Shown piece by piece: positions 48,324-62,600 of a DNA stretch of 64,000 bases. The position numbers and the translations under genes are program-made. Position 1 is the first letter of the stretch. Each line of letters begins with the position of its first letter. The notes beneath the pieces are model-generated. The model searched no databases and was not told the origin of the DNA. It worked only from the letters and a program-made list of their open reading frames with translations. This DNA is from Acanthochlamys bracteata (Eukaryota; Streptophyta; Magnoliopsida; Pandanales; Velloziaceae): contig CM034136.1 of NCBI GenBank assembly GCA_019914995.1, forward strand, positions 5,223,270-5,287,269, in the 5' to 3' direction.

Positions 48324-51300
48324 ATGGAGACAACGCTCAAAGCTGGAGTCTTTGGGTCTTCTGGATTGCTGGCACATTCGTTGCGGCTTGTCAATCCAAG
48401 TAGTGAGAACTCGTTAAGATTAAGAAATGTTTTCATTCAGAGAAAGTTTCTCTATTCTTCTGTTCTCAGGAGTTCGATTTCAGGTAACTCCACTGAATTA
48501 CTTCCCACTTCTGTCTTCATTTTCGCTTTTTCTGAGTCTTAGTATTTGTTGAATTTTTTGGGACTGAATCCTTAAAAAATTGTAATTGCAATAAACTACA
48601 TTGATGATGAGAACAAGCTTGAAGGTTTAACTTGTATTTGTGAGTAATTTTGTTTCGGGAGTTGGTGAAACTGTGATTGGATATAGAAAAATTACTTATT
48701 TTTACAATTTTGAATTGTAAATTTCTGTCTTTTGTTAGTATCTAAGGATTAAGGTGTCAATCTCCTTCTGCTAGCATTAAGGTGGTTCAATGCTTACTGA
48801 AAAACAGTTAAAGATAGGCATTGTCTCCTATAGAGAAAAAAAAATTCTTAAAAACAAATATGAACTTAAAAGTTGCATATAACGAGTCGTAAGGCACCTA
48901 GCATGGTTTTGTTGTACATCTTTTAAGAGGATCTTTCTCGAATGTTGATATCTGATGAAGAAGTCATCTGCAGGTAGTGATGCAGCACAAGAAGATGCAA
49001 TGCATATGTTTATTAAGGAAAGGGCGCTTAATGGAGATTTCATAACAAAAGTTTCGGACCTATTATGGAAAAAGGATGAGTTTAATTCGGTGGATTCTGA
49101 AACTAGTGCAGTAGAAGATCTTCAGCATCTCTCTAGTGAGGTTGGAATCAAGTTTGATGAGCTTGTTAGCCTCTTTCATATGTTCCTAAAGCCACTACAT
49201 CTTGTCATATAGTGGATTTATAATTTTGCATGTAATCTGGATTTTCTGTTGAGTGTAGGAGATGGATGAAGATATTAGTGGTGGGTTTTTGAAGCTTGTT
49301 AAAACAAAGGAATGGGTATCTGGCAGCAGTGTTGCTCCAAACAACAAGAGATTGGCAACTAAGGTTTGTACCTAGGTAGCTACCTTACGAGTATTTTATT
49401 CCATCTTATCATCCACTTATGCTAAAACAGCTGGGTTTCCTAGCATAAACAAAAGTTCTGTCATCTAACTCTAGTGTGCTTCCTGTGGTAATAGGATTGG
49501 CAGAACGACGTTGAAAAGAGGAAGCAGGTCAATCTTCTGAAGTATGAAGCTGTATGTTTCACTGTTCTTTCCTGTAATTATACTTGATATCTTTCTGCAA
49601 CTTGTCTCTTACCTTCGTTAGGACTAATTCTTCTGAGTAGTCATCAAGATGTCATCTTATCAAGGAGAAAACCTTAAGAGGCCGAGACTTTAACTAATCA
49701 AATATAGAATAGAAAGTTAACGCATTTACTTGATTGATTTGTGGAAATTTCTCATCAAACAGCATTAGGAAACTTAAGTTTTTCTTTATCTAACATTAAC
49801 AAGAAAGTCGACGCCCATAGTGTTAAGTAAATTCATATGTGGTTACTTTTTGTTCTGAAGCATGCTACTGTGTTACTAATCTCTTTTCTAAATCACATCT
49901 TTCTATCCAGCTAAAGAGGGAGTTGTTGCTAGTCACAACAGCAATTGGAGCTGCTTGTAGTGCATATTGTTTGGTTACTTTGTCTGTTGAGGTATGTCTG
50001 TACCCTGTCAAAACACTAGAAACAGGTTCTACAGTTCTATGCAGCATGTAGGTATCGCATAGCACTGGAAAATCCTATCGGAGGATGACAATCAAATCTA
50101 AGTCCAAGTATTGTTGATAGTAAATGTCACTTTTGGTGGAACTTCTGATTACTTAGAGATTGATTTCATTCATTAACTAGATGCTCGTTGACATTACAGG
50201 CTGCAGCAAGTTATGCTGTTGGAGTTCTCTGCAGGTTAGATGTATTCCAAATTTAACTCCCCAATCAGTATATGAAAGACTTTGCATTTTTTTTGTCTTT
50301 ATATAATATGTTTTTTTTATTTTAATGATAATATGATATGATCGAAGTATCTTTAAATCGACCAAAGAGTGTAGTGGATTTGATGATTAGCGATCTTGGA
50401 ACATGCCTGAAAACATTCATATTTTTCGGACTGGAAGAGCACACCAAACTTTCATCTTTCTGTAAACCTTTAGCGAATCATTATTATAGCCAACTGTCTA
50501 AGGAAGACTACCTGCTAAAGCTTGGAAAGAATAACCAGTCATGCTATCAATTTCTAAACCCTTTCTGTTAGAAAATTTGTAACTATACCTATATTCAGCT
50601 AATTGGTGTACCTTGATGCATGGTGATTAATCAGATAGACTATGGATTCACGCCACTTGCTTGTCTTGCAGTTGCAGTTATCTTCAGCTTCTGTATCATC
50701 ATGCTGACAACCTCTCGAAAGAAGCAATTCCTGAAGTTTTTCTTAAAAAGAAATCAAAAAAGTAAGTTCAGAAAGTTTGGTTAAATCAGTATATCTAAGT
50801 CGTGAGTTTTATGACATGAATGTATCACCTTACTTGGATTAGGATTGGCATAAGAAGCGAGGATCTGAAGATTACGATGGAAAGAACACTAAATGGGAGC
50901 GGTATAGCACTTTCCTCCCCAAGGCTTGTTCTACCTGCTGTGGTATATGGATTCTGGGGTTTGTCAAATATTTTTGCCAATGACTATTTTCAGTTCCAGG
51001 TGATTGGTCCATGTCTCTTTACTCGTTATCTTTTGGTCTTGGTCTGATTGTGGCCTTTAAAATCAAAACTAAGCTTTCTACTTGCTCAATGAATTGACGC
51101 GAATAGTTTTGGCATGCTTTATTCAGATTTTAATATTAGAGAATAGTTAGATGAAGATACTGATACAACTTCCGCTTATCTTGCATCCGTTAATTGTAAC
51201 ATTAGAGATGATTGTTATTTCCAGTTTATCCAAGTGGAAGTTAAACATCTGGTTTTCTGAATTTTTGCAGCTCGTTCCTGGGATGTTTGGTTTTTTTGCA

Positions 51301-51393
51301 TACAAAGCTGCGGCCCTGGTGCAAGTATACAGAGACAATGAAGATTTGCGTATGATATTTCCAGATAACGAAGATGGTCTAACAAATAGTTGA
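48324..51393 (+). CDS. Chloroplast ATP synthase protein I-like membrane protein (CGL160-related)
   Basis: Nine exons join in frame to 324 residues: 48324-48483, 48974-49140, 49259-49363, 49495-49551, 49911-49991, 50200-50234, 50672-50761, 50843-50999, 51271-51393. The N-terminus is Ser/Leu/Arg-rich with few acids, like a transit peptide. The C-terminal part carries four hydrophobic segments: LLLVTTAIGAACSAYCLV, ASYAVGVLCSCSYLQLLY, PRLVLPAVVYGFWGLSNIF and LVPGMFGFFAYKAAALVQVY. Order and motifs match the UncI/Atp1-like domain of CGL160, a thylakoid factor that helps assemble the c-ring of chloroplast ATP synthase. The N-terminal part does not resemble CGL160 itself, so I read it as a relative, not an orthologue. 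The exon 2 donor (GAG/GTTGGA) is the least certain; reading on reaches a stop at 49210. Confidence 0.8.
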
Positions 51394-51957
51394 GACTTCC
51401 AAAGGTTGATCGTGAAGAAATTCATGACTTCATCCTAATAGAAAATATGGAGATGCTATTGCCAAAAAAAAAAAAAAAAAAAAAAACTGCCTGTTGCATA
51501 AGTAGGAATGCATGTCATGTACAGATCTCCACACGCCAGGTTCAAAAGGGAAATATGTGCTGCAGTTTCCTTGAAACAACCATTTGTTCGTGTATGCTGT
51601 TTGTATGTAGAATTATGTAAAGAAGAGAATCTTGAGAAGTAAATGTTATTCAAATTCACCACATTCACTTCTCTCCATATTTTTTCATACAACATCAGTT
51701 AGTGCTGCAGGTGGTGCCACTGTGGATGAACTAGAACGAATTACAGATACATAACATTATAAAAGGGAACAGTCTGCCCAGTAGATCACGAATGGCTAAA
51801 TGAATTTACATCAGACAAAAGCTGAAGCAGAGGCTGGGAAGTAACACCTCAGCAGAAAATAAACTACCTAACAACACAACAAAACCTCAAAACTGAATAT
51901 CCAGACATTCTGATACATCTTCAGTAGTAGTACAGTGCTTACAAGTATAACCAGCTA
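51394..51957. other. Convergent 3' flanks of the CGL160-like and bZIP genes
   Basis: This stretch lies between two convergent genes and should hold both 3' UTRs. It includes the poly(A) tract listed separately. Confidence 0.6.
51463..51486. repeat. Genomic poly(A) tract of 24 bases
   Basis: An uninterrupted run of A in the 3' flank of the CGL160-like gene. Confidence 0.95.
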
Positions 51958-53498
51958 CTAGAGAGGGGCTGAGCTCGTCCTGCGAAGCCGATTCTTTGGA
52001 TCTGGTGGAGGTGCACAATGCAACATGTTATCTAGCTCCCGCTGAATCAAAGAAACATGATTCAGCTTCTGTCACAGGAAACATCTTCCCAGATCTATGA
52101 ACAGACTACGATGGAAACAAAAACTATTGCGTTAATCCATTACTATGAATAGCTAGTATGCCGTTCATATGCAGTGTATTTTCAGATGCCTCTCAATGAA
52201 CATCACTACCAACTTAGTTCAAGTTTGGCAAATATCTGAAGAACTATAATGTGAGACTCAGTGCTTTGAGGTTCTTAACAAATGGGAAAAATGGTACTTA
52301 GCAAAGAATCTTTGTTTTTTTCTTTCCTGGTAATCCAGAATGGTACATAATTATGGTGAGATCTCACTCTGTGAATCGTGCAACTTGTGAACACTTGAAA
52401 AGAAAGCACAGTAGGTCATTCAAAGACAATTTTATCTTAGTTCTCAATTGATGGAACCCCAGAATTGCTCAACAAAAATACAATTGTAAGCAAAACAAAA
52501 GATTAAACTTAGGAAACTTCTGCCATAAAATTTATCAACTTAGTCCATACAGGAAATAAGTGTCATGAGAGGAAAATAAAAAAGACAATTACCTTCTGTT
52601 TCCTTAACCGTTCATTTTCCTCCTCTAGGCGTGAAACCTTGTTCTCCAACTCGTTTGTGTAAGCCTGTTCATGGCATAAATGCATGCACGAACAAACCGA
52701 TCAAAGAATTTACTGATGAATTTACAGTAAAGTTAATTCATCTAAGCATACCTGCTTCCTAGCTCGTGATCGTGCAGCAGATTCCCTGTTCTTAATCATC
52801 CTCTTCTGCCTTCTTTCAACTGTCTTCTCAGCCAACTCCTCCACGGCTACTCTCTTCCTTCCAAGTGTCTGTGTATCAGACAACCTCCCAACGACCGGTG
52901 ATTGCATTGTCACCTGACCTTCATTATACCTCCCGTCCATGATTCGGCTTAACGGCACAAAAGTCCCCATGACATTCTGCTGTTGCCTCTGCTCAAACTG
53001 ATACAGCCAGTTCATTCCTTGCCCGAAATCCTGCATGCCATTGTCCGAATTACCGGAGTTCCCTACAGGATTTTTCCTGGTTTCAGTAACCAATCCAGCC
53101 TTCACCAGGAAATCCTCCAATGTCATCTCCCCAAATGTTGACTGCTCTCCACTGTCCCCCACCGTCTTCTTGTGTTGGATATCATGCCACACTTCATCAA
53201 CTGTTTTCTTCCTCAAGGTCCGAGGCATACTGATACTTCCCTGTTGCTGGAGAACTACGCCATGAGCATGTTGGCCAGCAGCTGTATCGATTTCTGCCGA
53301 TTGGTTCCCTTCAGCGTGAACAACATTTTTAAGGAAATCATCGAGGTTCATGCTATGTAGTGGTTCGCCTAAATGGCTCTGAACCTCATCGAGTGTAAGG
53401 CTGTAGATGGAACCTTGCCGTGCCAACCTTTGATTCAGTGATTGCTGCCTGCCACCACCGCCGCCTCCGCCATGAGACCCCATTATCTGAATCCCCAT
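51958..53498 (-). CDS. bZIP transcription factor, ABI5/AREB3/DPBF group
   Basis: Three coding exons join in frame to 300 residues: 53498-52752, 52664-52593 and 52041-51958. Conserved group A blocks are present: RQGSIYSLTLDEVQSHLG (kinase site RQGS), MNLDDFLKNV, the PRTLRKKTVDEVWHDIQ block, and TFGEMTLEDFLVKAGLV. The basic region reads RRQKRMIKNRESAARSRARK, split from the leucine zipper (NELENKVSRLEEENERLRK) by intron 1. The C-terminus ends LRRTSSAPL, a 14-3-3 type site. Group A bZIPs bind ABRE (ACGTG) elements downstream of abscisic acid and SnRK2 kinases. It looks closest to AREB3/EEL. The start could be either of two in-frame ATGs (53498 or 53483); the first is favoured because homologues begin MGIQxMGS. 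Confidence 0.92.
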
Positions 53499-56400
53499 AA
53501 ACCAACTTCTTTACTGGCAAACACGCTTACCAATAGTCACACCACATAGACCTTCAAAGTTCTGCCGGTGTTGAAAAAATTATCTGCAAATTCCATCTGA
53601 GAGACTGAAATATACGGCAAACAAGAAGATGCAAAGCTCGGAAAAAATAAGAATGATTACATAGGAGAAAGAAATAATGATCTCGAAACACAACAACTGA
53701 AATCTTGAAGAGAAAAACATAATCAAGGAAGTGAAAATGGGGCATGTTTTATTAGTTTCTGAAACATTGAAACAACTCCTAAGCAAAATAAACAAACATG
53801 TTCAAGGAAAATTACATTAAACCTTCAAAACCCTTTCTTGTCATGTACTATCTCTTACTCTCTATATCTTAGACAGAGATAAAACAACCCAACTGCGTTG
53901 GTTGAAAGAAACAGGAAAAGAAGTAAGACCTGGCTACCTACAACCATGAGGAACGATTGCTAGAATTTGGCGTAAATGAACTTATCAGTAGTATTGATAG
54001 TAGATTCTCAATCAATCCAAAAAAAAAAAAAACCAAAAACTTTGGAACAGAACCAAAGAAGCTGATAAAAACACTCACAATGTTACATGAGCCATGGAAT
54101 CAGAACCTGTGGGGCATTTTAGGCGACAGGTAGTTCTGCCATTGCTGTCATCTCAAGAATAACTTCCAAACCAAAAAAGGTATCAATCAGGTAATGAATT
54201 ATGCAGGCGAAAGCCAACACCCATCAGAGGATAGATTGTAAAGTCTTAAAACATTCAACTCAGTTTGAGATCATTTAAATAAACAAAGCTTGACATCATA
54301 TAGCTAAGGGCCCCTTGCGTTCCATAACAAGAATGCATATATCTACTAGAAAAATTGAACGTAATACGACTTCAACTGCTGGCAAAAAATACATTTCTAT
54401 CTTATGTATGAATTAGTGATTTACAGGAAAAAAAAATGAAACTTTTGATTGAAAATTTTAAACACATCGTAGTACTCTTTATAACTTAGATATTATTTCT
54501 CCAATTTCTGAGTTACATTTGCATCAAATCAATGATTTGCACTTACGAACTTGAAAATTAATTTCAAATTGTGGTCCCAATTTTGTATCCAAAGTTTTTT
54601 CTTCATGAATTGTTTTTCTTACGCACCTGCTCCAGCAAACCCTTCTGGTCAATAAAGATAAATAATTCTCCAAAACGAAAATAAAAGATCAAATTGTGAA
54701 TCTCTAGACTTGATATTAAAGAAAATAAAATTGAGATGATTACATCGGTCTCATCCAGCTTTAAGTATTTTAAAGTTGCAATTATACAGTTAACCGATAT
54801 CGAATTAAGAATTAATCCACCAATGAACACTAATCTTTTTAATTAAGAAGATTTTGACGAAAAAGCAGAAGACAAAACACTAGTAACTAAGGAGATTAAT
54901 GATTAATCTATTGACAAGATAAGGTTGAGAAGTGATTAATTAACCAAAGCATGCTTTCTTTTGCTAGTGCTAATGCCGGCAAGGAGCCAATTATGTCATA
55001 TTAATTTTCATAACATTAACCTAATTAACCAAAAAACTTCCAATTTTATCTGAAATCCCAGCAAGACTTGAACTTGAAATTCTTCGGAACATCTTTTGTG
55101 AAAATTTTCTTTTCTTTCTTCCAAGCTATGCATTTGAGTGCACTATCTTCTATGAAAGAGCTAGCTTTCAATTTAGTTAAACATTTCGATCGAAAAAAAA
55201 GAGTTCTTATTTTATAATTTGTAACTAAAAACAAGGTGCTCATGAGTCGAAACGGACTGGGGAATTGGCAGGTGGCATTCGATATGAAATTTTCTTGCAT
55301 AAAAGTTTTCACGAAAAGAATACTGTCTCTTACTATCCATCCTTCTAGCTAGCCTGGAAGAAAATTAAAAGATCACATACACCCTGTGTGCATGGTTCAA
55401 TGATTCCATCAGCGCCAACTTTCTGCTTCATTCGAGCAATAAACAATTTCTTTTCTCTAATCGAAATCTTCGTTTTTCTATATATACGTATATAACCTAT
55501 AACATTTAAAAGGAAAAAAAGTTCAAATTCGTCAATTTTTAGTTTTCATTATCAGAACAGCAAGCGCTGGCTGCTAAAATAAAAAAAAACACCATGAATT
55601 TCATCTCTCTTGGAAAGAGCAAAAACACTCTTTTGTGAACTTTATTCATGTCAGACATTCTTTCTGATCACCATGAGAAAACATGTGTGTGCATTATCAA
55701 GAAGAACAATTAAAGCCATCTCCCTTTTCCTCGACAAGATATATATAATACAAAGTTGTTGGAAATTTTTGTGATAGCAGAGAATAAAGGTGTTGCTGTG
55801 TGCCAGACGTTGCTGATGACCAATGAATTAAACCAGGAAGAGATGAAATTTTTTTAAAAAAAGCTCGCTAAGGTTTTGTGATGGTGTAAATATGTAGCGA
55901 TGGCAAATTTTGACTCGATCCGAAACCGACTCAAAAAAGTTGGATTCAAATCAAGACTTAGTCGGATTCGGGTCGACTTCGGATCGACCCGAAAATGACC
56001 CAAAAATTTTAAATAAGTTCGGATCGGATTCGGATTGATGTAAAATTGACCCATTTAATCCGTATAACTATTTATATAGTATATATTATTTAATAATTAC
56101 AAAATAATAACAAATAAATTAAATTTAATTTGTATATATATATTTATTCATTTATCTTAATTTTACTAATTTTTATTTAATTTATAAATTTTATCAAATT
56201 AATATTTTTCTTTTTAAATTTATCATAATTAATAGTTTATATATATTATTATTAAAAATTAATATTTATAATTTTTATTTTAATAATTTTAATTATTAAA
56301 TGGGTCAATTCGAGCTTGATCCGGTTATAAATAGGTTGGATTAGGATTGACAACTTTGATCCATATAAATAAATATGTTGGATTAAAATTGAACAAATTT

Positions 56401-59400
56401 GATCCGATTATTATATAGATCGATCCGAAATCGATTCAGAAATTCCAATTGTGTTTTTATGTATACGTTTTTTATTATTTTAAGTGGTTCAAGAGAAGAT
56501 GTGGGTAGGCATCTTAATCCATGCACACCTAATGAAAGTTTGTCTTCCAATTTCAAAACAGTCTTGAAGACTACAGCCATGAACTTGTTTAAACTAGTCA
56601 TAACCCTAAATCCTATAAAACTAAAGAGATACTCGGTAATCAAAGGTAGCAAGAAAGTAAGGTGCTATTTAGTTGAACTTTTTAATTTTTTTAATTTCAA
56701 CTTTTTATTTTACATTTTTTAATAAATCTTCTATAATATTTTATAAAATTTTTTTAAAATTTTGAAAGTACAAAAAAGTTTTAGATAATAATAATAATTT
56801 TTTTATTTTATTATTATTATTTATGTTTAGGATTACTTAGGAACAGAGGTTTTTAGTGAACAAAAGTTTTTGATGAAATTTTTATCAAAATCTAATTTTT
56901 TTAGCTTAAAAAATTATTTAAAAATAATAAATAAAATAATTTTATGATATATCATTTATCTATATTTTAAAATTATTTTCAAAAAATTTAAAAAAAAAAA
57001 ACTAAAAAAAAGATAAAATAAGGAGGCAGAAATAATGTCAATAGTGTCTAATTTCTAGTGGTGTATTTGTACAAATCTGGGTTTGGCCCATCTAACTAAC
57101 CAAATGTCTAGATTCTAATGGGCTATAGAACCTTCCGTCGCTCAACGCATCGCTCTAACACCGCAAAGAAACTCAAGTCCGCGTTTTAAGGGCTCGTTTA
57201 CCGACCCTTCTAAATTAAAAATTTTTTAAATTTATTTTTAATACAAAATAAATTAAATAAATTATTTTATTAAATTTTATTTTTAAATTTAGTTTCAAAA
57301 AAGTTTATTCTGAAATAAACATGTCCTAAAATTTGTTTATAGTAACATTTAAAAAAAAGATTTTTATTTTTTAATTTTATTATAAAATATAAAATTAAAA
57401 TAATAATAATAATATATATTTTTAAAAATATAATAAAAATATAGTTTTTAAAAATATTTTTAGCAAAAATATATTGTAAAACGATCTATTTGTTCTCAAC
57501 AATTTGAAAGATGCGCCAGTCTAATTAGAACAATATTTCCGTAAGAACTTTTAACACAAATACTATTCTCAATTTATTTAAAAAATAATTTAATTTAAGT
57601 GTTTGAAATAACTTTTTTAAGAAAATAACTCTAATATTGGGAATGCTTATTATCTTCTTATTTTCTATTTTTTATTTTAGTTTTTTAAATAATTTTTTAT
57701 TATTTGTTATTATTTTTTCAATTTAAAAAATATTAAAAAAATTTAGGTTAAGTAAAAAGCTTATTTTAAATATTTTCATATAAAATTCTCATTGTAATAA
57801 TTATTTTCAATATTTTCTAAATTTTTATCTTAGAACGAACTCTTTCAGAATAAAATGTTTAGAAGATTCTTAGGAGATATTAAGATTGTTTATGAAAAAT
57901 TATAAAAAAATATTTTTAAAATTTAAAACACTTTATTTTTATTTAAAAATAATAAAAATAACATTCTGTAATATCTAACTTATTTTCAACCGTATGTAAA
58001 AGCCGCACTAAATGACTAAAATACCCTTCCTGTTGGTAGAGGACCCACCAGGTTCGCAACTTTGAAACCCGAAGTTGAAGGGACACTTCTCTTCATTGTT
58101 GTTGTTATTGTTGTTTGCTCTTCCTCGTTCGTGCAGCCGACGGCTGTCCTTAATTGGACGGCTACGATTTTCCAAGGTGGATGTGTCGGCATATCTAAGC
58201 CTTTGATTGGATAAGCACCCCTTGCATTGCGGACTCCAACAATTTGCTCAATTTTGTTGAGAAAACAGTTTTCCGAGCAGGTCCTTTCGAGCGTTCGAAG
58301 TCACTTAAAATAAAAATATTTGAAAAATAATTATTTAAAGTTTGTATTAAATAGTTTTTTAAAATTACATATAAAGATTAAAATGTTGTACTTCGAAAAT
58401 TGTAAAATATTTTTAAAATAAATAAAAAGTATTTTGATAAGTAATATCAAACCTGCACTTTTTATCTTCTCTTAAGTTTTCGCAGAGGGAGTAACAAACG
58501 TTTCGTTACCAGTGGTCCCCGCACCCGTTATTTTCGACTTTGCTAGCCGACTGAGTGTACCGAAAATTCTATATTTGAGAAACCTTGAATACTGCCACTG
58601 TGTAATTGATTAGTCGGCTCAAAAGTTCAGCCTAGTTTGTCGGACTGAAACGGGGATGGCTTTCTCCCTCCTTTTTACAGAATTTACGCTGTGCCACTGT
58701 GAAGTGTTAAAACGCTAACAACAAAAACTTAGTAAAGAAGAAAGAAAGAAAAACTGAGGAATTTGGAGAACTGCCTTTGTTTCTTTTTGGTAAATTTTCA
58801 GCTTTAGTTTTCTACAATTATTTTTAGTTCCTAGGGCGTTTTGTTTTCAAGAAATAGTTCGTACCAGGTTTCGCGTCTGAACCGGATTGGATTCTTCAGT
58901 AGTTTTATGTAATGCAGGTGTCTTTTGTTTTTTTTCCCCTCAAAAAAATTGTTTTTGGGGTTTTTCTTATTGTTTGAACCAAGCAGCGACCTTTCAAGAT
59001 TTCTTGTTGTTCCCCCCCTTCAATGTAGCTTTTTTTTTAATGAATATTTCGTTTTCATTCGCTAGATTTTTTTGAGTGTTTGTGTCGCTGTTTGATTCTG
59101 CAGGAGTTCTCTATGTATATTGTAGTTTCATGTTTTTTACTTGTTGCTTCTTGTTCTTAGTGTTATTCAAGCAATATCCATTATGTTTTCGGTTTTTTAC
59201 TTTTTGTTTTCATAACCTATGCATGTGTACAGAAATTTTGGAAACGACCATAAAATCTGGAAAGGGAAGTCTTATCCCACAGGCCTCAAACATTTGCTGG
59301 AGCAATTACTAGGAGTTTTTTTACACTGAGTTTCTTGTAAAAAGAAGCTTTAGAGTTCAAGTTGTATAGAATCATGATATGGTTACGTATAGTATAAGTT

Positions 59401-59675
59401 TTGCATGTACTTTTATATGAACTTTGTGATTCTAGTCACTGTGATGTTTTGTTTAAGTAACCTTGAACTTTTGATCTCAGCACTTTCCTAGGATAGCAGT
59501 CCTTCAGTGAAGTTTTTGTTTCTCTCTATGCCCTTACTATGGTCATTTGCTTCCTGTTGTTTGGTCTCTTTTTGTTAGCGTTTGTCTAGCATCTGTTAGA
59601 TTGTGATGCTTATAGTTATTTTATCAGAACTTTAGCTGATAAAGGTGTTGCTGTCTGACATTGTCATTGGTATAG
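53499..59675. other. Intergenic: bZIP and AGO leaders, AT-rich repeats
   Basis: The left part, to about 54100, is the bZIP leader and may contain a leader intron. From 55.9 to 58.5 kb the DNA is very AT-rich with foldback-like pieces (one listed). The right part is the Argonaute promoter and leader. An acceptor-like TATAG lies directly before the Argonaute ATG, so at least one leader intron must lie upstream; CAG/GTGTCT near 58916 is a possible donor. No protein gene is visible. Confidence 0.5.
55897..56450. mobile_element. Decayed MITE-like element related to the one at 9095
   Basis: It starts GCGATGGCAAATTTTGACTC and has GATCCGAAAYCGA-type motifs near both ends around an AT-rich core; TGACCCATTTAAT on the left faces ATTAAATGGGTCA on the right. 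The left end shares GATGGCAA with the element at 9095. The right end is not defined. Confidence 0.4.
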
Positions 59676-62600
59676 ATGATGGAATCACAGGATGGGAATG
59701 CCAATGATAACTTACCTCCCCCACCACCACTTCCTTCAGATTTTGTCCCAACGAAAGCTTCAGATGTTGAAATCAGTACTATCCTTACGAAAAAGTTGTC
59801 AGCACCTAAAAGAGTTCCTTTGACAAGGCCTGGCCTTGCCAAGCGAGGGAGACCTATACCTCTCTTAACAAATCATTTTAAAGTCTCTATCCAAAATATG
59901 GATGATTACTTCTACCATTACAGTGTAAGATTATAGACGGCTGTTAATTCATATTTATGTGCATTTACATTATATGCATGTGTATAGTTGCAATAATTCT
60001 TACTAATTCTTTCTTTGTCAAAAAAAAGGTGGTTTTGAAATATGAAGATGACAGGCCCGTTGATGGAAAAGGAATTGGAAGAAAGGTTCTTGACAAGCTA
60101 CAACAGACATATGACTCGGAACTTGGCAATAAGAAATTTGCATATGACGGAGAGAACAGCTTATTCACGTTGGGGCCTCTCCCCCAAGTGAATAATGAAT
60201 TTACTGTGATCTTGGAGGATATGAAGTCGAGCAGGTATTGCGCCAACTTCTGATTTCCTTCAGCTTTAATTTTTTACTTTTTTTAGGTAGGTCTGAGCTT
60301 TGTAATTCCCTGAGTGAAGTATTACTACAATCCATTTCTCATATAGGCCCGGGATCGGGAGTCCAGGTGGTAATGACAGCCCTGGAGGAGGTGACAGTAA
60401 GAGAATGAGACGACCAAACCAGACTAAAACCTTTAAAGTTGAACTGAGCTTTGCAGCCAAAATTCCACTGAGGTCTATCGCGATGGCTTTGAAAGGCCAG
60501 GAGAGAGAAAATTTTCAAGAAGCTGTTAGAGTTCTGGATATCATACTGAGGCAGCATGCTGCAAGGAAGTAAGTGCAGTCTAGCATAATGCTCCGTTATA
60601 TAGTATGAGGCCTCAATATAGTATTACCTTCCTTATTTTTCATTCATGCAGAGGATGCCTCTTGGTGCGCCAATCCTTTTTCCAGGACAATCCTAACAAC
60701 TTCACTCCAGTAGGTGGAGGTGTTCTTGGATGCAGAGGCTTCCATTCCAGCTTTAGAGCCACTCAGACTGGCCTATCATTGAATATTGGTATGCTCCTCT
60801 CTTATCAACTTGAATAGAAAGGTTCTCGAGATTGTTAGCTTTAGCTCAACCTAGTGTCTTTCTGGACGTGCTGTATCAAATTCTCCAATTTTGTCATGTA
60901 GATGTTTCAACAACCATGATTGTGAAGCCAGGTCCGGTTTTAGACTTCCTTCTTGAAAATCAAAATGCCAGAGATGCATATTCAATTGACTGGCCTAAAG
61001 TAAATGCCTTCCTCGACAGCTGGATTATGTGAACTATTTATGTAGCTGATTGCTTGCAATTACTTTCTTGTTGCCAGGCAAAGCGCGTCCTAAAGAACTT
61101 GAGGATAGTCACCACTAACAATGCAGAATACAAGATTGTTGGCTTAAGTGAGCTACCATGCAATGAAGAAAGGTATTTGTTTACTTGTTGATCTAATTTT
61201 CATTTTCAATCTTGTTAAGATAAAAGAAGGCCACATCAAAATGATTGAATATGATATGACAGTTAAGTATATAACCCTCAACATCGTATTAATTAATTTA
61301 ATCATGGGTATTTCTCGGGCACTTCACCAAATATATCAAAAGCAAATAATTCTTTTGAAAAGTCTTTCTTCGGTATACTTGCATCATCATTACACAATTG
61401 TTATAAATGGAAATGCTTATGATAATGTCTGGTCTATCTGACTGTATTGTGCTTTGAACTTCTCAGTTCCCTTTTGCAGGTTCACTCTGAAAGGAAATGC
61501 TCATGGTGAACCTCGTGAGATCACTGTATACGAGTACTTTAAGCAGCACAAGCGTGTGGATCTCAGATACCCTGAATTTCCATGCGTCAATGTTGGCAAA
61601 CCAAAGCGGCCAACCTACATTCCAGTAGAGGTGTGAATGTCTAGAATGATGGTTTCTCTCAAAATAATATCTAGGTGATGCTCTTTGCTTTTGGTGTATA
61701 TTTTTGCAGCTCTGCAATCTTGTTTCGCTGCAAAGATACACAAAAGCACTTTCGACTTTCCAGCGGGCATCGCTGGTAGAGAAATCCAGGCAGAAACCTC
61801 AAGAAAGAATGAGGGTTTTAACTGATGTAGGTCGTCTTCTTAGCTTTAACATTTGCTTCAAGATTTCTCTCATATTCTTTCCCTTCCCTCAACCCAGGCT
61901 TTAAAGTTCAATGATTATGATGCTGAGCCCATGCTACGTGCGTGTGGAGTTTCAATAGCAACGAACTTTACTCGAGTAGATGGCCGCGTACTACAGGCTC
62001 CAAAGGTTGTTTTTCCTTTTTTTAATACATTATGGGCAGCTACTTCTTTTTTCCTGTATTGTAGCTAATAATTCCAACTGCACTTGTTGGCATTTACCAT
62101 TTTCACAAAAAAACATTCTGACAGTTGAAAGTTGGTAATGGTGAAGATTTTTCTCCACGATTTGGCAGATGGAATTTTACAAACAAGGTATGATACTTTT
62201 CTATATGCTCCACTTTTGTCATGGAAACATTGGAGCACAAATAGCACAAGCATGCAGTAATTGCAGTTCTCATTGCTTAGTGGGATGTTAGTTTGATGGA
62301 GCCATTCAATATGCTTTTTATCAATATAGATCTTACTTTTTTTCTGAATTTGCAGAAACTTATAGAACCAACTAGTGTTGTTAAGTGGGCTGTTGTGAAT
62401 TTCTCATCTCGTTGCGATACAAGGAAGCTTGTTAGGGACTTGATGAGGTGTGCTCAGGAAAAAGGAATTGTAAGTCTTTTATGGCTATCTTCTGTTTTAC
62501 TTGCCCAGTTAAAAGAGTAGACTGACGTGCTACCTTGTTCAGAACATTGAAGCGCCATTTGATGTCATTGAAGAAGATCCTTCTAGGAGGCGTGCGCCAC

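Noticed and set aside
51463..51486. Poly(A) tract as the tail of a processed retrocopy
   Set aside because: The gene upstream has nine exons with real introns, so it is not a retrocopy; the tract is a simple repeat in its 3' flank.
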